A stretch of 64,000 nucleotides of DNA, from contig NZ_CP051774.1 in NCBI RefSeq assembly GCF_012913485.1, positions 1,178,001 through 1,242,000 of the forward strand, in the 5' to 3' direction. The stretch comes from Luteolibacter luteus. Lineage in GTDB: Bacteria > Verrucomicrobiota > Verrucomicrobiia > Verrucomicrobiales > Akkermansiaceae. Numbering within the stretch: the stretch's first letter is position 1; every line of letters begins with the position of its first letter. This document shows, piece after piece, positions 8,852 to 17,026 of this stretch. A program made the position numbers and the translations under genes. The notes below the pieces were generated by a model. That model did no database searches and was not told the DNA's origin. It saw nothing but the letters and a program-made list of their open reading frames with translations.

Positions 8852-9425
8852 GCCGATTCTCCCGCCTCCTCAATTCATCCTCGATGCTCCTCCTCAGATT
8901 TTCTCGGATCTTGAAGAGACGAGCCTTAAGCGTTCCGGGCCTGCGGTTGAGATCCTTCGCGTAGTCACCCAGGGTCCTATCCGTAGCATATCGCATCAGG
9001 ACCAGCTCTTGGTCATGCGAAGGCAAGCGCTTCAGACAGTCCCGCAGAGCGTTCAGCGCCTCGGGATTCACGATCTCGCTCTCCGGGGGACGCGCGCTTT
9101 CAGCCAAAGCGAAATCCTCCTCATGGTCTGCGAACACCCGCTGATCCCGCCGCAGCTGCCGCAGTTGATTGCACACTTCCAAGCGCGCGATTGCAAATGC
9201 CCAAGCCCGGAAGTTCGATCCAGGCTCGAAGTTCTCCCGCTTCCTCCACAGGATCAGGTTGCTTCTCTGCAGCAGATCCTCCGCTTCATGGTGATTTGAA
9301 ACCAGCGATTTGATATAAAGCAAGAGCCGGGGCTGGAGAGCGACCAGCAATTCCTCGAACCTCTCGGTCGAGGCCGTGAGGCCCGCCAATCCCGGGCCCT
9401 CTGACATGGAGATATCGTCGATCAT
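8832..9425 (-). CDS. ECF-type RNA polymerase sigma factor
   Basis: 197 residues. Region 2 is seen in ILWRKRENFEPGSNFRAWAFAIARLEVCNQ, and region 4 in CLKRLPSHDQELVLMRYATDRTLGDYAKDL with RRPGTLKARLFKIRENLRR. This is the short sigma-70-like family expanded in Rhodopirellula and Verrucomicrobium. No FecR-like or other anti-sigma lies next to it, unlike the related factor at 44843. Its ATG (9423-9425) overlaps the stop of an upstream remnant frame by the ATGA arrangement. It probably switches on a set of surface-protein or stress genes; the two exported proteins encoded upstream on the same strand are candidates for co-regulation. Family confident, regulon unknown. Confidence 0.9.
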   Translation of the reverse strand: MIDDISMSEGPGLAGLTASTERFEELLVALQPRLLLYIKSLVSNHHEAEDLLQRSNLILWRKRENFEPGSNFRAWAFAIARLEVCNQLRQLRRDQRVFADHEEDFALAESARPPESEIVNPEALNALRDCLKRLPSHDQELVLMRYATDRTLGDYAKDLNRRPGTLKARLFKIRENLRRSIEDELRRRENRLSPISR

Positions 9426-9540
9426 CGCGAGGAAACTTCGACTTTCAGAAAGAGCTTTGAATGCCCCGGGAGATCCCCGGGATTGATGGAGATCGTCACG
9501 GTCTCATAAGCAGGCTCAGCCTCATCCGGAGTGACTGTGT
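9422..9540 (-). pseudogene. Remnant of the C-terminal tail of an exported surface protein
   Basis: The last roughly 38 codons of a minus-strand frame read PAYETVTISINPGDLPG followed by HSKLFLKVEVSSR and a stop. This strongly resembles the extreme C-terminus of verrucomicrobial exported proteins, for example ETVVVTVANESNSILFARLKV in the 46974-49997 product and ANKVFLRAEEG in the 9607-12879 product. Upstream, the frame runs through a terminator-like hairpin (9552-9582) with no protein-like sequence. I read it as a leftover of a deleted surface-protein gene whose stop now overlaps the sigma factor start. It could instead be a short leader frame coupled to the sigma gene. Confidence 0.45.
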
Positions 9541-9551
9541 TTGGGGGAAAG

Positions 9552-9582
9552 AGGCCCGCCCTGCAGGAAGCAAGGCGGGCCT
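9552..9582 (-). terminator. Terminator-like hairpin after the large LamG/TSP3 gene
   Basis: AGGCCCGCC at 9552-9560 pairs with GGCGGGCCT at 9574-9582, with further TGC/GCA pairing inside. On the minus strand it follows the stop of the 1090-residue protein and is followed by CTTTCC, so the U-tract is weak. Confidence 0.5.
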
Positions 9583-9606
9583 GGCGAATTGCTCTTTCAC
9601 CACCGG

Positions 9607-12600
9607 TCACGGAGGCGAAGCGCCCTCTTCGGCACGAAGGAAGACCTTGTTCGCCGTCGCGGGGTTCACCGCTATCACGAAGGGCTGCGGCGTCGTGCTG
9701 TCGAAGTTGAACGGCGGCACCAACGGCACGAAGGTCTGGAGGTTGGTCGAACTCCGGAGGTGGTAGGTCGTTCCCGCAGGGAGCCCGGTTACCGTGATGC
9801 TCACCGTGCCTGTATTCGGATTATAGGGGCTCACCGACAGACCGAAGGGCAAGGCAGGCGCCTGGCCGGATAGCTTGGCCCAGGTATTCGCCACGACCAC
9901 ATCGTCCCACTCGGTATCTCCCGTGCCGGTCGAGGTAAAACGGACACCCGAGGCCCAGTTCGTGCCGGTGTAGGCACGGGTCACATGGGCCGTATTGGAC
10001 GCTTCCGTCCCCGCGAGGTTGGGGTCGACCCACAGGCTCAGCAGGTCGCTGCTGAAGTCGAGCTTGCCGACCACGGTGTAAGTCTGGTTCACGACAATCG
10101 GGGAGCTGCCGTTGTCCGTGGTGAATGCAGCGCCCTCGCGGATTCCCCACTGAGGGGTGCCCGCGTTGTCCACGATGCCGAAGGCAAGGCGCTCCTGATT
10201 GAAGTCATCCGGGCCGAAGACACTGAGGACCGCTCCTGCACGACGCGTCATGGTCGCCTTGAAGTAGACGACCGAGGCGTCGAAATTCGCCTCATCGTTG
10301 ATCGCTCCCGCCCGTGCATCGGTCGGAGCTTGATCGCTTCCGGCACCTTCGGTCGGACCATTGAAGTCGCGGTAGGCCATGGTCTCGCGCGTCACCAGCT
10401 TGCCGCTGGCAATCACGCCGGTGCCATCCCAGTCCGAAGTCGTCGTGGTATGACCGACGAAGGGACCGTTGTAGAGCCAGTTCTCGTAGTCGAAGTAGGT
10501 GCCTCCTGACAACCCTTCCACCGGACCATCGCCATAGGAGAAATCGTCCGTGCCAATCAGGTCGAACGGTGTTCCCACGGTATCATTCGGATCGAGTGGA
10601 TCCGAGGTAACCCCGTTGTTACCGGCGATCTCGACGTTGTCGGGCTGCCCATCGCCATCGGTATCCGCAAGATTGGGATTGGTGTGATGAACGTTCACTT
10701 CGTCGCCATCGCTCAGGGTGTCGCCATCGCTGTCCGCCGTCAGCGGAGAGGTACCGGCAGCGCTTTCCCCCGTGCCATCGGAGAGACCGTCACCATCGGT
10801 GTCCGGATTGTTGGGATTGGTTCCCAGGCGGTATTCCTGGATATTCTTGAGCCCGTCTCCATCGGCATCGAGATCGGCATCATTGACGTTCTTGTTGAAG
10901 CCATTGAGGTCCTCGTAGTCATCCGGCATGCCATCACCGTCGGTATCCGACGGGATCGAACTCAAGCTGTTCCAAGTGGTGCCCACCACCAGTTGGTCCC
11001 AAGCAGTGGAACCGGTGCCGCCGGATCCCAGCCGGACGCCGGTGGCTTTCATCTGGGCAGGTGTGATGTTGAGGGTAGCCAGTGGTACCGACGAGGATTC
11101 CGGATTGGTGAGGACCGGATTCACATAGAGATCCACTTTCGAAGCCACGAAATCGTACTTGCCGACCAAGACATAGCTGGTGCCCGACGCGGGTGCGATG
11201 CCCGAGAAGGAGCGCGTCCCCGCACCGGCATGCTCGATGCCGAATTCACGCACGCCCGAGGTCGGGTTTGCCGTGCTCGGAACCCCGAGGAAGATGCGCT
11301 CCGCCCCGAAATCGTAAATGCTGAGGCCGCTCCATGCAGCCCCGGGCTGGCGGGCGATATTCACCTTCACATAGAGCACATCGCTACCATTTACACCGGT
11401 GTTCGCCGCATCCTCCTGGAAGGTGCCAGCCGCTTCGCCCACCACGTTGGTGGTGATCGCCGAGCCACCATGGAAGGCGCGCTTCGCGGAGTTCTCCATG
11501 GTAATCAGCGAGCCCCCTTGAACCATCGGTGCTCCGCCGATATTCGTCCAAGCGGACTTCAAGGTCGTGTGGCCTAGGAAGGTCTCGACCAAAGCGCCAT
11601 TGTCATAGTCCCAGCCGAGTCCGTCGGCGAGGCTTGCCACCGTTCCATCCGAGTAGGTATCGAAGAAATCCAAGCCCACGAGTTCGAGGTTCCCGTTGGT
11701 ATCCGGATCGTCCGCGCCATTTCCAGTGGGGGAGGTGCCAAGCTTGATTTCGGTGTAGTCGGAAGTCCCCCCCGCGTCGCTGTCCGCCAGCTTCGGGTTC
11801 GTATGGGTGACATCCACCTCATCACCGTCCATCAGCTCGTCACCATCCGTATCCGGCTTGAGCGGGTTGGTGCCGAGGGCCTTCTCAGCCCCATCGTCCA
11901 GGAAATCGAGATCGCTATCAGCGGCATTCGGCAGGGTTCCGTCCTGGAATTCGACAAGGTTCGTCACCCCGTCCTCATCGGGATCACCAGCCGCACCATT
12001 CGGGCCGTCCTTTGCGCCCGGAGCGGTCTCCCCTATGGTGCCGTCATCGGTGTCATCCAGTCCATTAGCCACCTCGAAGGAAGCCGGCAGGCCATCTTGG
12101 TCCGCATCCACATAGTTCTTCAGACCCACATTGACCGGATCAAGCGCCACCGAGAGGTCGTCCCACGTGGTGATGCCGCCGGCGCTGGAGGCGAGTCGCA
12201 CCGCTGTGGACCAGTTCGTCGGCGAGTAGAGGCCGCCCGCATCGGTGGAATTCGATCCGTCCGCCGGATCGTAATAATCGGTCGAGGTGGGATCGAGCCA
12301 CATCCCGATGAAATGTTTGTCGAAGTCCAGCACCGTCACGATGGTGTGGGTCGCATTGTCCGCGGGAACACCGGTGAAATAGTCGACGCCGTTTCCGCTC
12401 AAGCCGAACTCCAGCCCGCCGCTGGGACCAGCGCCACCCGGCACGCCGAAGAAGACGCGCTCGGCGCCGAAGTCATAGCTGCTCGCCCCGCTCCAGCTCA
12501 CACCGGTGCCTCGGGTAAAGGTGAAGCGATAGAAGACTCGGCCCACGCCGCGCACCGCGCCGCTGCGTTCGTGGTTGTCTTGGCCGTCATTCGCACCACC

Positions 12601-12879
12601 GCCCGCACCTTCCACGGTGCCGTTGTATTCGCGCTTCGCACCACCATCGCTGGTCGTCAGCGCGTTCGACACCACGGAGGGAGTACCGAAGACGTTGTCC
12701 CAGTCCGACGAAAAGGTGGTGACCACCTTGTCGAAGTTATCGTAGTTGAAGCCGGTGCCGCCGGCCTTGTCCGCGATCGCGCCGTCCGCGTAGGTGAAGT
12801 TCTCGGTTCCGACCAATTGGCCGGACGAAGGTGAAACACTTGCTGCCAGCAAGGCAGGCAAGAGAAGTCGGGGTTTCAT
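9607..12879 (-). CDS. Large secreted protein with three LamG-like modules and TSP3-type calcium repeats
   Basis: 1090 residues from the ATG at 12877-12879, which opens a signal peptide (MKPRLLLPALLAASVSPSSG); the frame continues 55 codons upstream into unlikely sequence. Three copies of a roughly 210-residue module begin ENFTYADG, LDFFDTYSDG and DDFSYGDG, each containing YDFGAERIFLGVP-like and LDFDKHFIGMWLDP-like segments, as in concanavalin-like lectin folds. Between modules are Asp-rich repeats (DTDGDGMPDDYE, DADGDGLKN, DTDGDGLSDG, DSDGDTLSDGDE) of the thrombospondin type 3 kind that bind calcium. The C-terminus is a short Ig-like domain ending FLRAEEGASPP, with no PEP-CTERM tail. Probably exported or cell-surface; ligand unknown. 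The adjacent PEP-CTERM gene carries a fourth copy of the module. Confidence 0.85.
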   Translation of the reverse strand: MKPRLLLPALLAASVSPSSGQLVGTENFTYADGAIADKAGGTGFNYDNFDKVVTTFSSDWDNVFGTPSVVSNALTTSDGGAKREYNGTVEGAGGGANDGQDNHERSGAVRGVGRVFYRFTFTRGTGVSWSGASSYDFGAERVFFGVPGGAGPSGGLEFGLSGNGVDYFTGVPADNATHTIVTVLDFDKHFIGMWLDPTSTDYYDPADGSNSTDAGGLYSPTNWSTAVRLASSAGGITTWDDLSVALDPVNVGLKNYVDADQDGLPASFEVANGLDDTDDGTIGETAPGAKDGPNGAAGDPDEDGVTNLVEFQDGTLPNAADSDLDFLDDGAEKALGTNPLKPDTDGDELMDGDEVDVTHTNPKLADSDAGGTSDYTEIKLGTSPTGNGADDPDTNGNLELVGLDFFDTYSDGTVASLADGLGWDYDNGALVETFLGHTTLKSAWTNIGGAPMVQGGSLITMENSAKRAFHGGSAITTNVVGEAAGTFQEDAANTGVNGSDVLYVKVNIARQPGAAWSGLSIYDFGAERIFLGVPSTANPTSGVREFGIEHAGAGTRSFSGIAPASGTSYVLVGKYDFVASKVDLYVNPVLTNPESSSVPLATLNITPAQMKATGVRLGSGGTGSTAWDQLVVGTTWNSLSSIPSDTDGDGMPDDYEDLNGFNKNVNDADLDADGDGLKNIQEYRLGTNPNNPDTDGDGLSDGTGESAAGTSPLTADSDGDTLSDGDEVNVHHTNPNLADTDGDGQPDNVEIAGNNGVTSDPLDPNDTVGTPFDLIGTDDFSYGDGPVEGLSGGTYFDYENWLYNGPFVGHTTTTSDWDGTGVIASGKLVTRETMAYRDFNGPTEGAGSDQAPTDARAGAINDEANFDASVVYFKATMTRRAGAVLSVFGPDDFNQERLAFGIVDNAGTPQWGIREGAAFTTDNGSSPIVVNQTYTVVGKLDFSSDLLSLWVDPNLAGTEASNTAHVTRAYTGTNWASGVRFTSTGTGDTEWDDVVVANTWAKLSGQAPALPFGLSVSPYNPNTGTVSITVTGLPAGTTYHLRSSTNLQTFVPLVPPFNFDSTTPQPFVIAVNPATANKVFLRAEEGASPP

Positions 12880-12898
12880 GGGTTTTTTATGGGCTCTT

Positions 12899-12909
12899 GG
12901 GTTCGGGTT
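12899..12909 (-). promoter_or_regulatory. AACCCGAACCC leader motif upstream of the LamG/TSP3 gene
   Basis: Read on the minus strand this 11-mer lies 19 bases before the ATG at 12879. Nearly the same 11-mer (AACCCAAACCC) lies before the genes starting at 13739 and 43095. Function unknown. Confidence 0.25.
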
Positions 12910-12929
12910 TTGACGGGAAAGGGATCCGC

Positions 12930-13739
12930 TCAGTGACGACGGCGGATGAGGAAGAAGACGCCGGCCGCCCCGAGGGCTAGGAGCGGGGTCGATGGCTCCG
13001 GCACCACGTCTCCGAAGGTCGTTCCAACACGGACGTTGTCCCAAGCCACCGAGGTGCCGGAGGCCCAGCGCAGGGAGGTCGACCAGTTGCCGCCGTTGTA
13101 GGCTTTCGAAACGTCGAAGGTCGCCGCCGTGTCGTCGCCATCCGGATTCACCCAGAGGCCCAGCTGGTCATTGTCGAAATCCAGCATCCCCACGATCGTA
13201 TACGTGGTGCCTGCCACCACCGGGATGCTGCCGATCGTATCCGCCCCGAATCCCGGTGCCGCGATTCCGAAGAAACGCGTGGTGCCGGTTTGTCCCGGCA
13301 TGCCGAAGAAGATCCGCTCCTCACCGAAGTCGAAGCTGCTTACCCCGGCCCACTGGTTTTGGCCCTCCGGCAGCATCTCAGCCACCGTGATGGAGGTGGA
13401 GAAGAACATCACTCCGGACGCCCGGAAGGCACCCTCCTGCTCATTGGTCGCTCCGATCCCTTCGGTGGAGCCGCCAAATTCGCGGAGTACACCTCCGCCG
13501 TTGGTCACAAGGGTGGACGAAACGATCTGGTGCGAGCCAAAGGCGCTGTTCCAGGTTGAGGGAGACTGCGCCGGTGCGCCCGCCTCGTCGTTCCGTTCAT
13601 AATTCCAGCCGGTGCCTCCGGTCTGGCCGGCCACGGAGCCGTCGACATAGTCGAAATTCTCGGTGGCAATGAGGGCTGCCTGGCTGGCGAGGGTGAGAAA
13701 TCCGTACGCAATCAGGGAGGAAACAAGGGGGTTCTTCAC
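12930..13739 (-). CDS. PEP-CTERM sorting-domain protein with one LamG-like module
   Basis: 269 residues from a GTG at 13737-13739; the open frame extends to 13949, but the GTG opens the signal peptide (KNPLVSSLIAYGFLTLASQAA). The body is one module beginning ATENFDYVDG, with SSFDFGEERIFFGMPG and VGMLDFDNDQLGLWVNPD, closely matching the modules of the downstream 1090-residue protein. The end is a canonical PEP-CTERM signal: VPEPSTPLLALGAAG, a hydrophobic helix and RRRH. Such proteins are thought to be processed by an exosortase and released to the envelope or matrix. The gene precedes the large LamG/TSP3 gene with a 50-base gap and is probably co-transcribed with it. Confidence 0.88.
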   Translation of the reverse strand: MKNPLVSSLIAYGFLTLASQAALIATENFDYVDGSVAGQTGGTGWNYERNDEAGAPAQSPSTWNSAFGSHQIVSSTLVTNGGGVLREFGGSTEGIGATNEQEGAFRASGVMFFSTSITVAEMLPEGQNQWAGVSSFDFGEERIFFGMPGQTGTTRFFGIAAPGFGADTIGSIPVVAGTTYTIVGMLDFDNDQLGLWVNPDGDDTAATFDVSKAYNGGNWSTSLRWASGTSVAWDNVRVGTTFGDVVPEPSTPLLALGAAGVFFLIRRRH

Positions 13740-14157
13740 GTTAGATGGGTTTGGGTTGACGATCCGTTGGCCACCTGCCCGTCCCCTCTTGGGAAAAGGA
13801 CGGACCGTGGCGTCCACCCTGATTCCGACGTCCATCAAAGGATCCCGCCAAAAAAGTTGAGGCTTTCCCGATTTTTCGGCGGTTAGCCTTCGCATGGGCC
13901 TCGCTCGCATCAGGAGAGAGATGTGCGGGCGGCGACCCACCACCCGCACACCGGGCCCATAACTTCCGGCAGAAACCCTTGCTACCGGTTCACTTATGCC
14001 CGCGATCCATTCTTACCCGACCTTCTCCACGGGAAACGGGAGATCGGTGAAAGGCAGTTCCGGATTGCAGGGTTTTCCCTTACCGGAATCCGCTATCCGT
14101 GCATTTTCCCCGCCAGAAATCTCAAGTAGCTTTCTCCCACCTTTTCATATCGGTGCC
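13740..14157. other. Divergent intergenic region with a short hairpin
   Basis: This gap lies between the PEP-CTERM gene (minus) and the ECF sigma gene (plus). It contains GTGCGGG at 13923-13929 and CCCGCAC at 13943-13949, a 7-bp inverted repeat with a 13-base loop. The sigma frame remains open back to 13996, but the translation there is low-complexity and less protein-like, so I treat the region as regulatory. No RNA gene recognised. Confidence 0.35.
13747..13757 (-). promoter_or_regulatory. AACCCAAACCC leader motif upstream of the PEP-CTERM gene
   Basis: On the minus strand this 11-mer sits 7 bases before the GTG at 13739, in the usual ribosome-binding position, but it is not Shine-Dalgarno-like. 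The same 11-mer directly abuts the ATG at 43095. Confidence 0.25.
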
Positions 14158-14760
14158 ATGGCCGATTGCGCTTGCGCTGGCGGTCCCGGATACCTACCCG
14201 ATTTGGAGATGGGAACGACCACCGGATGTCCCGAACTCAGGGCGGACGATTTCTGCTTCTCGTCCGCCGAGCTCCTGCCCGTCGTCTATGACGAGCTGCG
14301 GCGCCTCGCGGCTTTCCGCCTCGACCGTCAGAGCGCAAGCAAAACCTTGCAGCCGACAGCATTGGTCCATGAAGCATGGATCCGCCTCTCCGAAGGCAAC
14401 GGCAAGATCTGGCAGAGCAAGGAGCACTTCTTCAATGCCGCCGCCCAATCCATGCGCCGGATCCTGGTGGACCGCGTGCGCGCCCAATCGCGGCTGAAGC
14501 GGACACCCGTACAGGGAAGCTTGGAAGACGGGGTCTTCGAAGACGACTCCCACATCCTCCTGATCCATGATTGCCTCACCAAGCTGGAGAAGATTGATCC
14601 CAGCTCGGCGAAGGTCGTGCTCCTGAAATTCTACGGGGGCCTCAGTAGCGAGGAGATCAGCCAGATGACCGGCCGCAGCATGCGCTCGGTGGAGAGGCAG
14701 TGGATGTTTGCCAAGGCAAAGCTCTATCGCTTGATCCAGGAGGATCACGACGGCCAATAA
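14158..14760 (+). CDS. ECF-type sigma factor (planctomycete/verrucomicrobial PF07638-like)
   Basis: About 200 residues from the ATG at 14158; an ATG at 14209, preceded by GGAG, is an alternative and arguably better start. Region 2 reads LLPVVYDELRRLAAFRLDRQ...LQPTALVHEAWIRLSEG, with W(Q)SKEHFFNAAAQSMRRILVDRVRA, the signature of the Sigma70_ECF family common in Planctomycetes and Verrucomicrobia. Region 4 is LEKIDPSSAKVVLLKFYGGLSSEEISQ with MTGRSMRSVERQW. It is followed 10 bases later by a Ser/Thr kinase gene; this pair recurs in these phyla, and such kinases are proposed to regulate the sigma factor by phosphorylation. Confidence 0.9.
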   Translation: MADCACAGGPGYLPDLEMGTTTGCPELRADDFCFSSAELLPVVYDELRRLAAFRLDRQSASKTLQPTALVHEAWIRLSEGNGKIWQSKEHFFNAAAQSMRRILVDRVRAQSRLKRTPVQGSLEDGVFEDDSHILLIHDCLTKLEKIDPSSAKVVLLKFYGGLSSEEISQMTGRSMRSVERQWMFAKAKLYRLIQEDHDGQ

Positions 14761-14770
14761 ACTCACGATT

Positions 14771-17020
14771 ATGGAGCCAACCCGCCACGAGGAGGAAATC
14801 AGCAGCGCAATCATGGAGGTCGCGCTTTCACTGGATGATCCTTCGGCAAGAGAACTCTTCCTCGAGCGTGTCTTCGAAAACCGCGATGACGCGAAGGATG
14901 AGATGGCGAGGCTGCTTGAAGCCGCCGATGGCGCCGCGACCTTCTTCCTCGAAGCACGGGAGGAACGCGCCAAGGTCACGGCGAAAATCCTGTCCGAGAA
15001 CGGCCGCTCCTCCATGCCGATTCCCGTGCGCTTCGCCGGGGATGAAGAGTTCACGGAAAAGCTTGGCCCTTACCGCTTGGTTTCGCGCTTGGGCGAAGGA
15101 GGTGGCGGTGTGGTCTACGAGGCCGAGCAGGAACTCCCGATCCGCCGACGCGTGGCCATCAAGATCGTGCGGATGGAAGTGGAGAACACCACCGCCCTCG
15201 CCCGCTTCGACGTCGAACGTCAGGCGCTCGCCCTGATGGACCACCCGAATATCGCAAAGGTCCTCGACGCCGGCACGACACCCGGAGGAAAGCCTTACTT
15301 CGCGATGGAACTGGTCACCGGCGAGTCCATCGTCCAATACAGCAACCGTCACAAGCTGAGCTGCGCGCAGCGCCTCGAACTCTTCGTACTCGTCTGCAAT
15401 GCCGTGCAGCATGCTCACCAGAAGGGCATCATCCATCGGGACATCAAGCCATCCAATGTCATCGTCACGCGGCAGGACGGTGAGAACGTCCCCAAGATCA
15501 TCGACTTCGGCATCGCGAAATCCGATGCCATTCCCGGGCGATCCATCACCGCGCACGACCAATTTTTCGGCACGCCGGCCTACATGAGCCCCGAGCAGGT
15601 GGCACTGACCGGCATCGACGTGGATACCCGCAGCGACATCTTCAGCCTCGGCGTCTTGCTCTACGAGCTCCTAACAGGAGCCACGCCGATCAATCGCTCG
15701 GAGGGACCGGAACTCACCTTTTCACAGATCCGCAAATCATTGCTCACCTGGGAAACCCTGCGCCCTTCGGAACTCCTCGCGAAGTTGCCGGCGGACAGCC
15801 TGCGGGCCTTGGCGTCGGAACGCGGCACCGACCCCGCGTCCTTGATCGCCTATGTGAAAGGCGACCTCGATTGGATCGTGATGATGGCGCTCGAGAAAAA
15901 CCGCATGCGCCGCTACCAGACCGCAAACGGCCTGGCCACCGACATCAAGCGCTTCCTCACCTTCCAGCCCATCGCCGCTCGACCGCCCTCCGGCATCTAC
16001 GTGCTCACCAAGTTCGTGCGTAGGAATCGCTTTGGCTTCGCCGCCGCCGTCCTCTTGATGGTCCTGCTGATCGGCGGCCTCGGCATCACCGCCGTCATGT
16101 ATGAGCGCGAGCGGAAAACCGCCGCCGAACAACTGCGGCTGAAGAATGAAGCCCAGGCGGCACGCAACGAGGAAAGCCGTCTCCGTCGCCAGGCCGATGC
16201 CAGGTCGAATGTCGCCCGCGCGGCCTTTCTCTTGGACCAAGGGCGCATCGATGACGCCGACGCATTGTGGAAAGACTATCCGCTCTCCGCCATCGAGCCA
16301 TCGCTCGAAGCCGCGGCGGTATTCCGTTCACTGGGCGACTGGAATTCGGAGAATGGTCGGCGCGACCAAGCACTCCAATGCTATCGCCTGTTGCGCCAGG
16401 CCAATCGCCAGGATTCCCCGCAAAAGATCCTTCAGGGCGACGACCTCATGGCCATCGCCGCCGCACTGCTATCGGAGGACAAGTCGGAGTATCTTGCTTT
16501 TCGTGATGAGATGTTGATCCGCTACACCCCTGCGGAAAGCGCCCACAAAGCGGAGCACCTGCTGAAAGTCTGCCTCCTTCAGCCAGTCCAACCTCACGTC
16601 ATCAAGCACCTCCGCCGCGACGTGGAGACCATGGGAAATCCTCTGAAGACCCCCTGCCCTGCTTGGTCGGCGTTCTCGCTCTCGCTCTTCGAATTGAGAT
16701 CCGGCGATCATGCAAAGACGCTGGAAGCTTGCGACATCGGCCTGAAAAGTCCTGAGCGGAAATCCTCCTGCGAGGTATCCCTCCTCGCCGTAAAAGCCAT
16801 GTCGCACTTCAATGCCGGAGAAACTGCAGAAGCAGCGGACATCCTCGCCAATGCTCGCGAAATCTCGACGAAGTGCGACGGCAAGGATTTCTCCCGAGGC
16901 CAATCGATCCCTCCGTACTGGTTCGACTGGGCAATCGCAAACTTGCTGGTCAAAGAAGCAGGCGAACTGATTGAGGGGCCCGCCACTGAAACCGCCGCTG
17001 TCCCTGCCACCGCACGATAA
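14771..17020 (+). CDS. Transmembrane serine/threonine protein kinase, partner of the ECF sigma factor
   Basis: 749 residues. After a roughly 95-residue N-terminal region comes a Hanks-type kinase: glycine loop [13 protein letters not shown] (about 108-120), catalytic Lys in VAIKIV (about 131), HRDIKPSNV with Asp about 224, DFG with Asp about 245, and [10 protein letters not shown]. All catalytic motifs are intact. A single membrane helix ([19 protein letters not shown], about 425-445) separates it from a C-terminal region of alpha-helical, TPR-like pairs. It likely senses a signal outside and phosphorylates cytoplasmic targets, most simply the sigma factor encoded just upstream. Target assignment is inference from gene order. 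Confidence 0.9.
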   Translation: MEPTRHEEEISSAIMEVALSLDDPSARELFLERVFENRDDAKDEMARLLEAADGAATFFLEAREERAKVTAKILSENGRSSMPIPVRFAGDEEFTEKLGPYRLVSRLGEGGGGVVYEAEQELPIRRRVAIKIVRMEVENTTALARFDVERQALALMDHPNIAKVLDAGTTPGGKPYFAMELVTGESIVQYSNRHKLSCAQRLELFVLVCNAVQHAHQKGIIHRDIKPSNVIVTRQDGENVPKIIDFGIAKSDAIPGRSITAHDQFFGTPAYMSPEQVALTGIDVDTRSDIFSLGVLLYELLTGATPINRSEGPELTFSQIRKSLLTWETLRPSELLAKLPADSLRALASERGTDPASLIAYVKGDLDWIVMMALEKNRMRRYQTANGLATDIKRFLTFQPIAARPPSGIYVLTKFVRRNRFGFAAAVLLMVLLIGGLGITAVMYERERKTAAEQLRLKNEAQAARNEESRLRRQADARSNVARAAFLLDQGRIDDADALWKDYPLSAIEPSLEAAAVFRSLGDWNSENGRRDQALQCYRLLRQANRQDSPQKILQGDDLMAIAAALLSEDKSEYLAFRDEMLIRYTPAESAHKAEHLLKVCLLQPVQPHVIKHLRRDVETMGNPLKTPCPAWSAFSLSLFELRSGDHAKTLEACDIGLKSPERKSSCEVSLLAVKAMSHFNAGETAEAADILANAREISTKCDGKDFSRGQSIPPYWFDWAIANLLVKEAGELIEGPATETAAVPATAR

Positions 17021-17026
17021 AGCCCG

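Noticed and set aside
10684-12834. Long plus-strand open frames (10684-11577 and 11803-12834) across the LamG/TSP3 gene
   Set aside because: They are antisense to a gene with clear repeated modules and calcium motifs. Their translations are Arg/His-rich and lack domains; high GC keeps reverse frames open.
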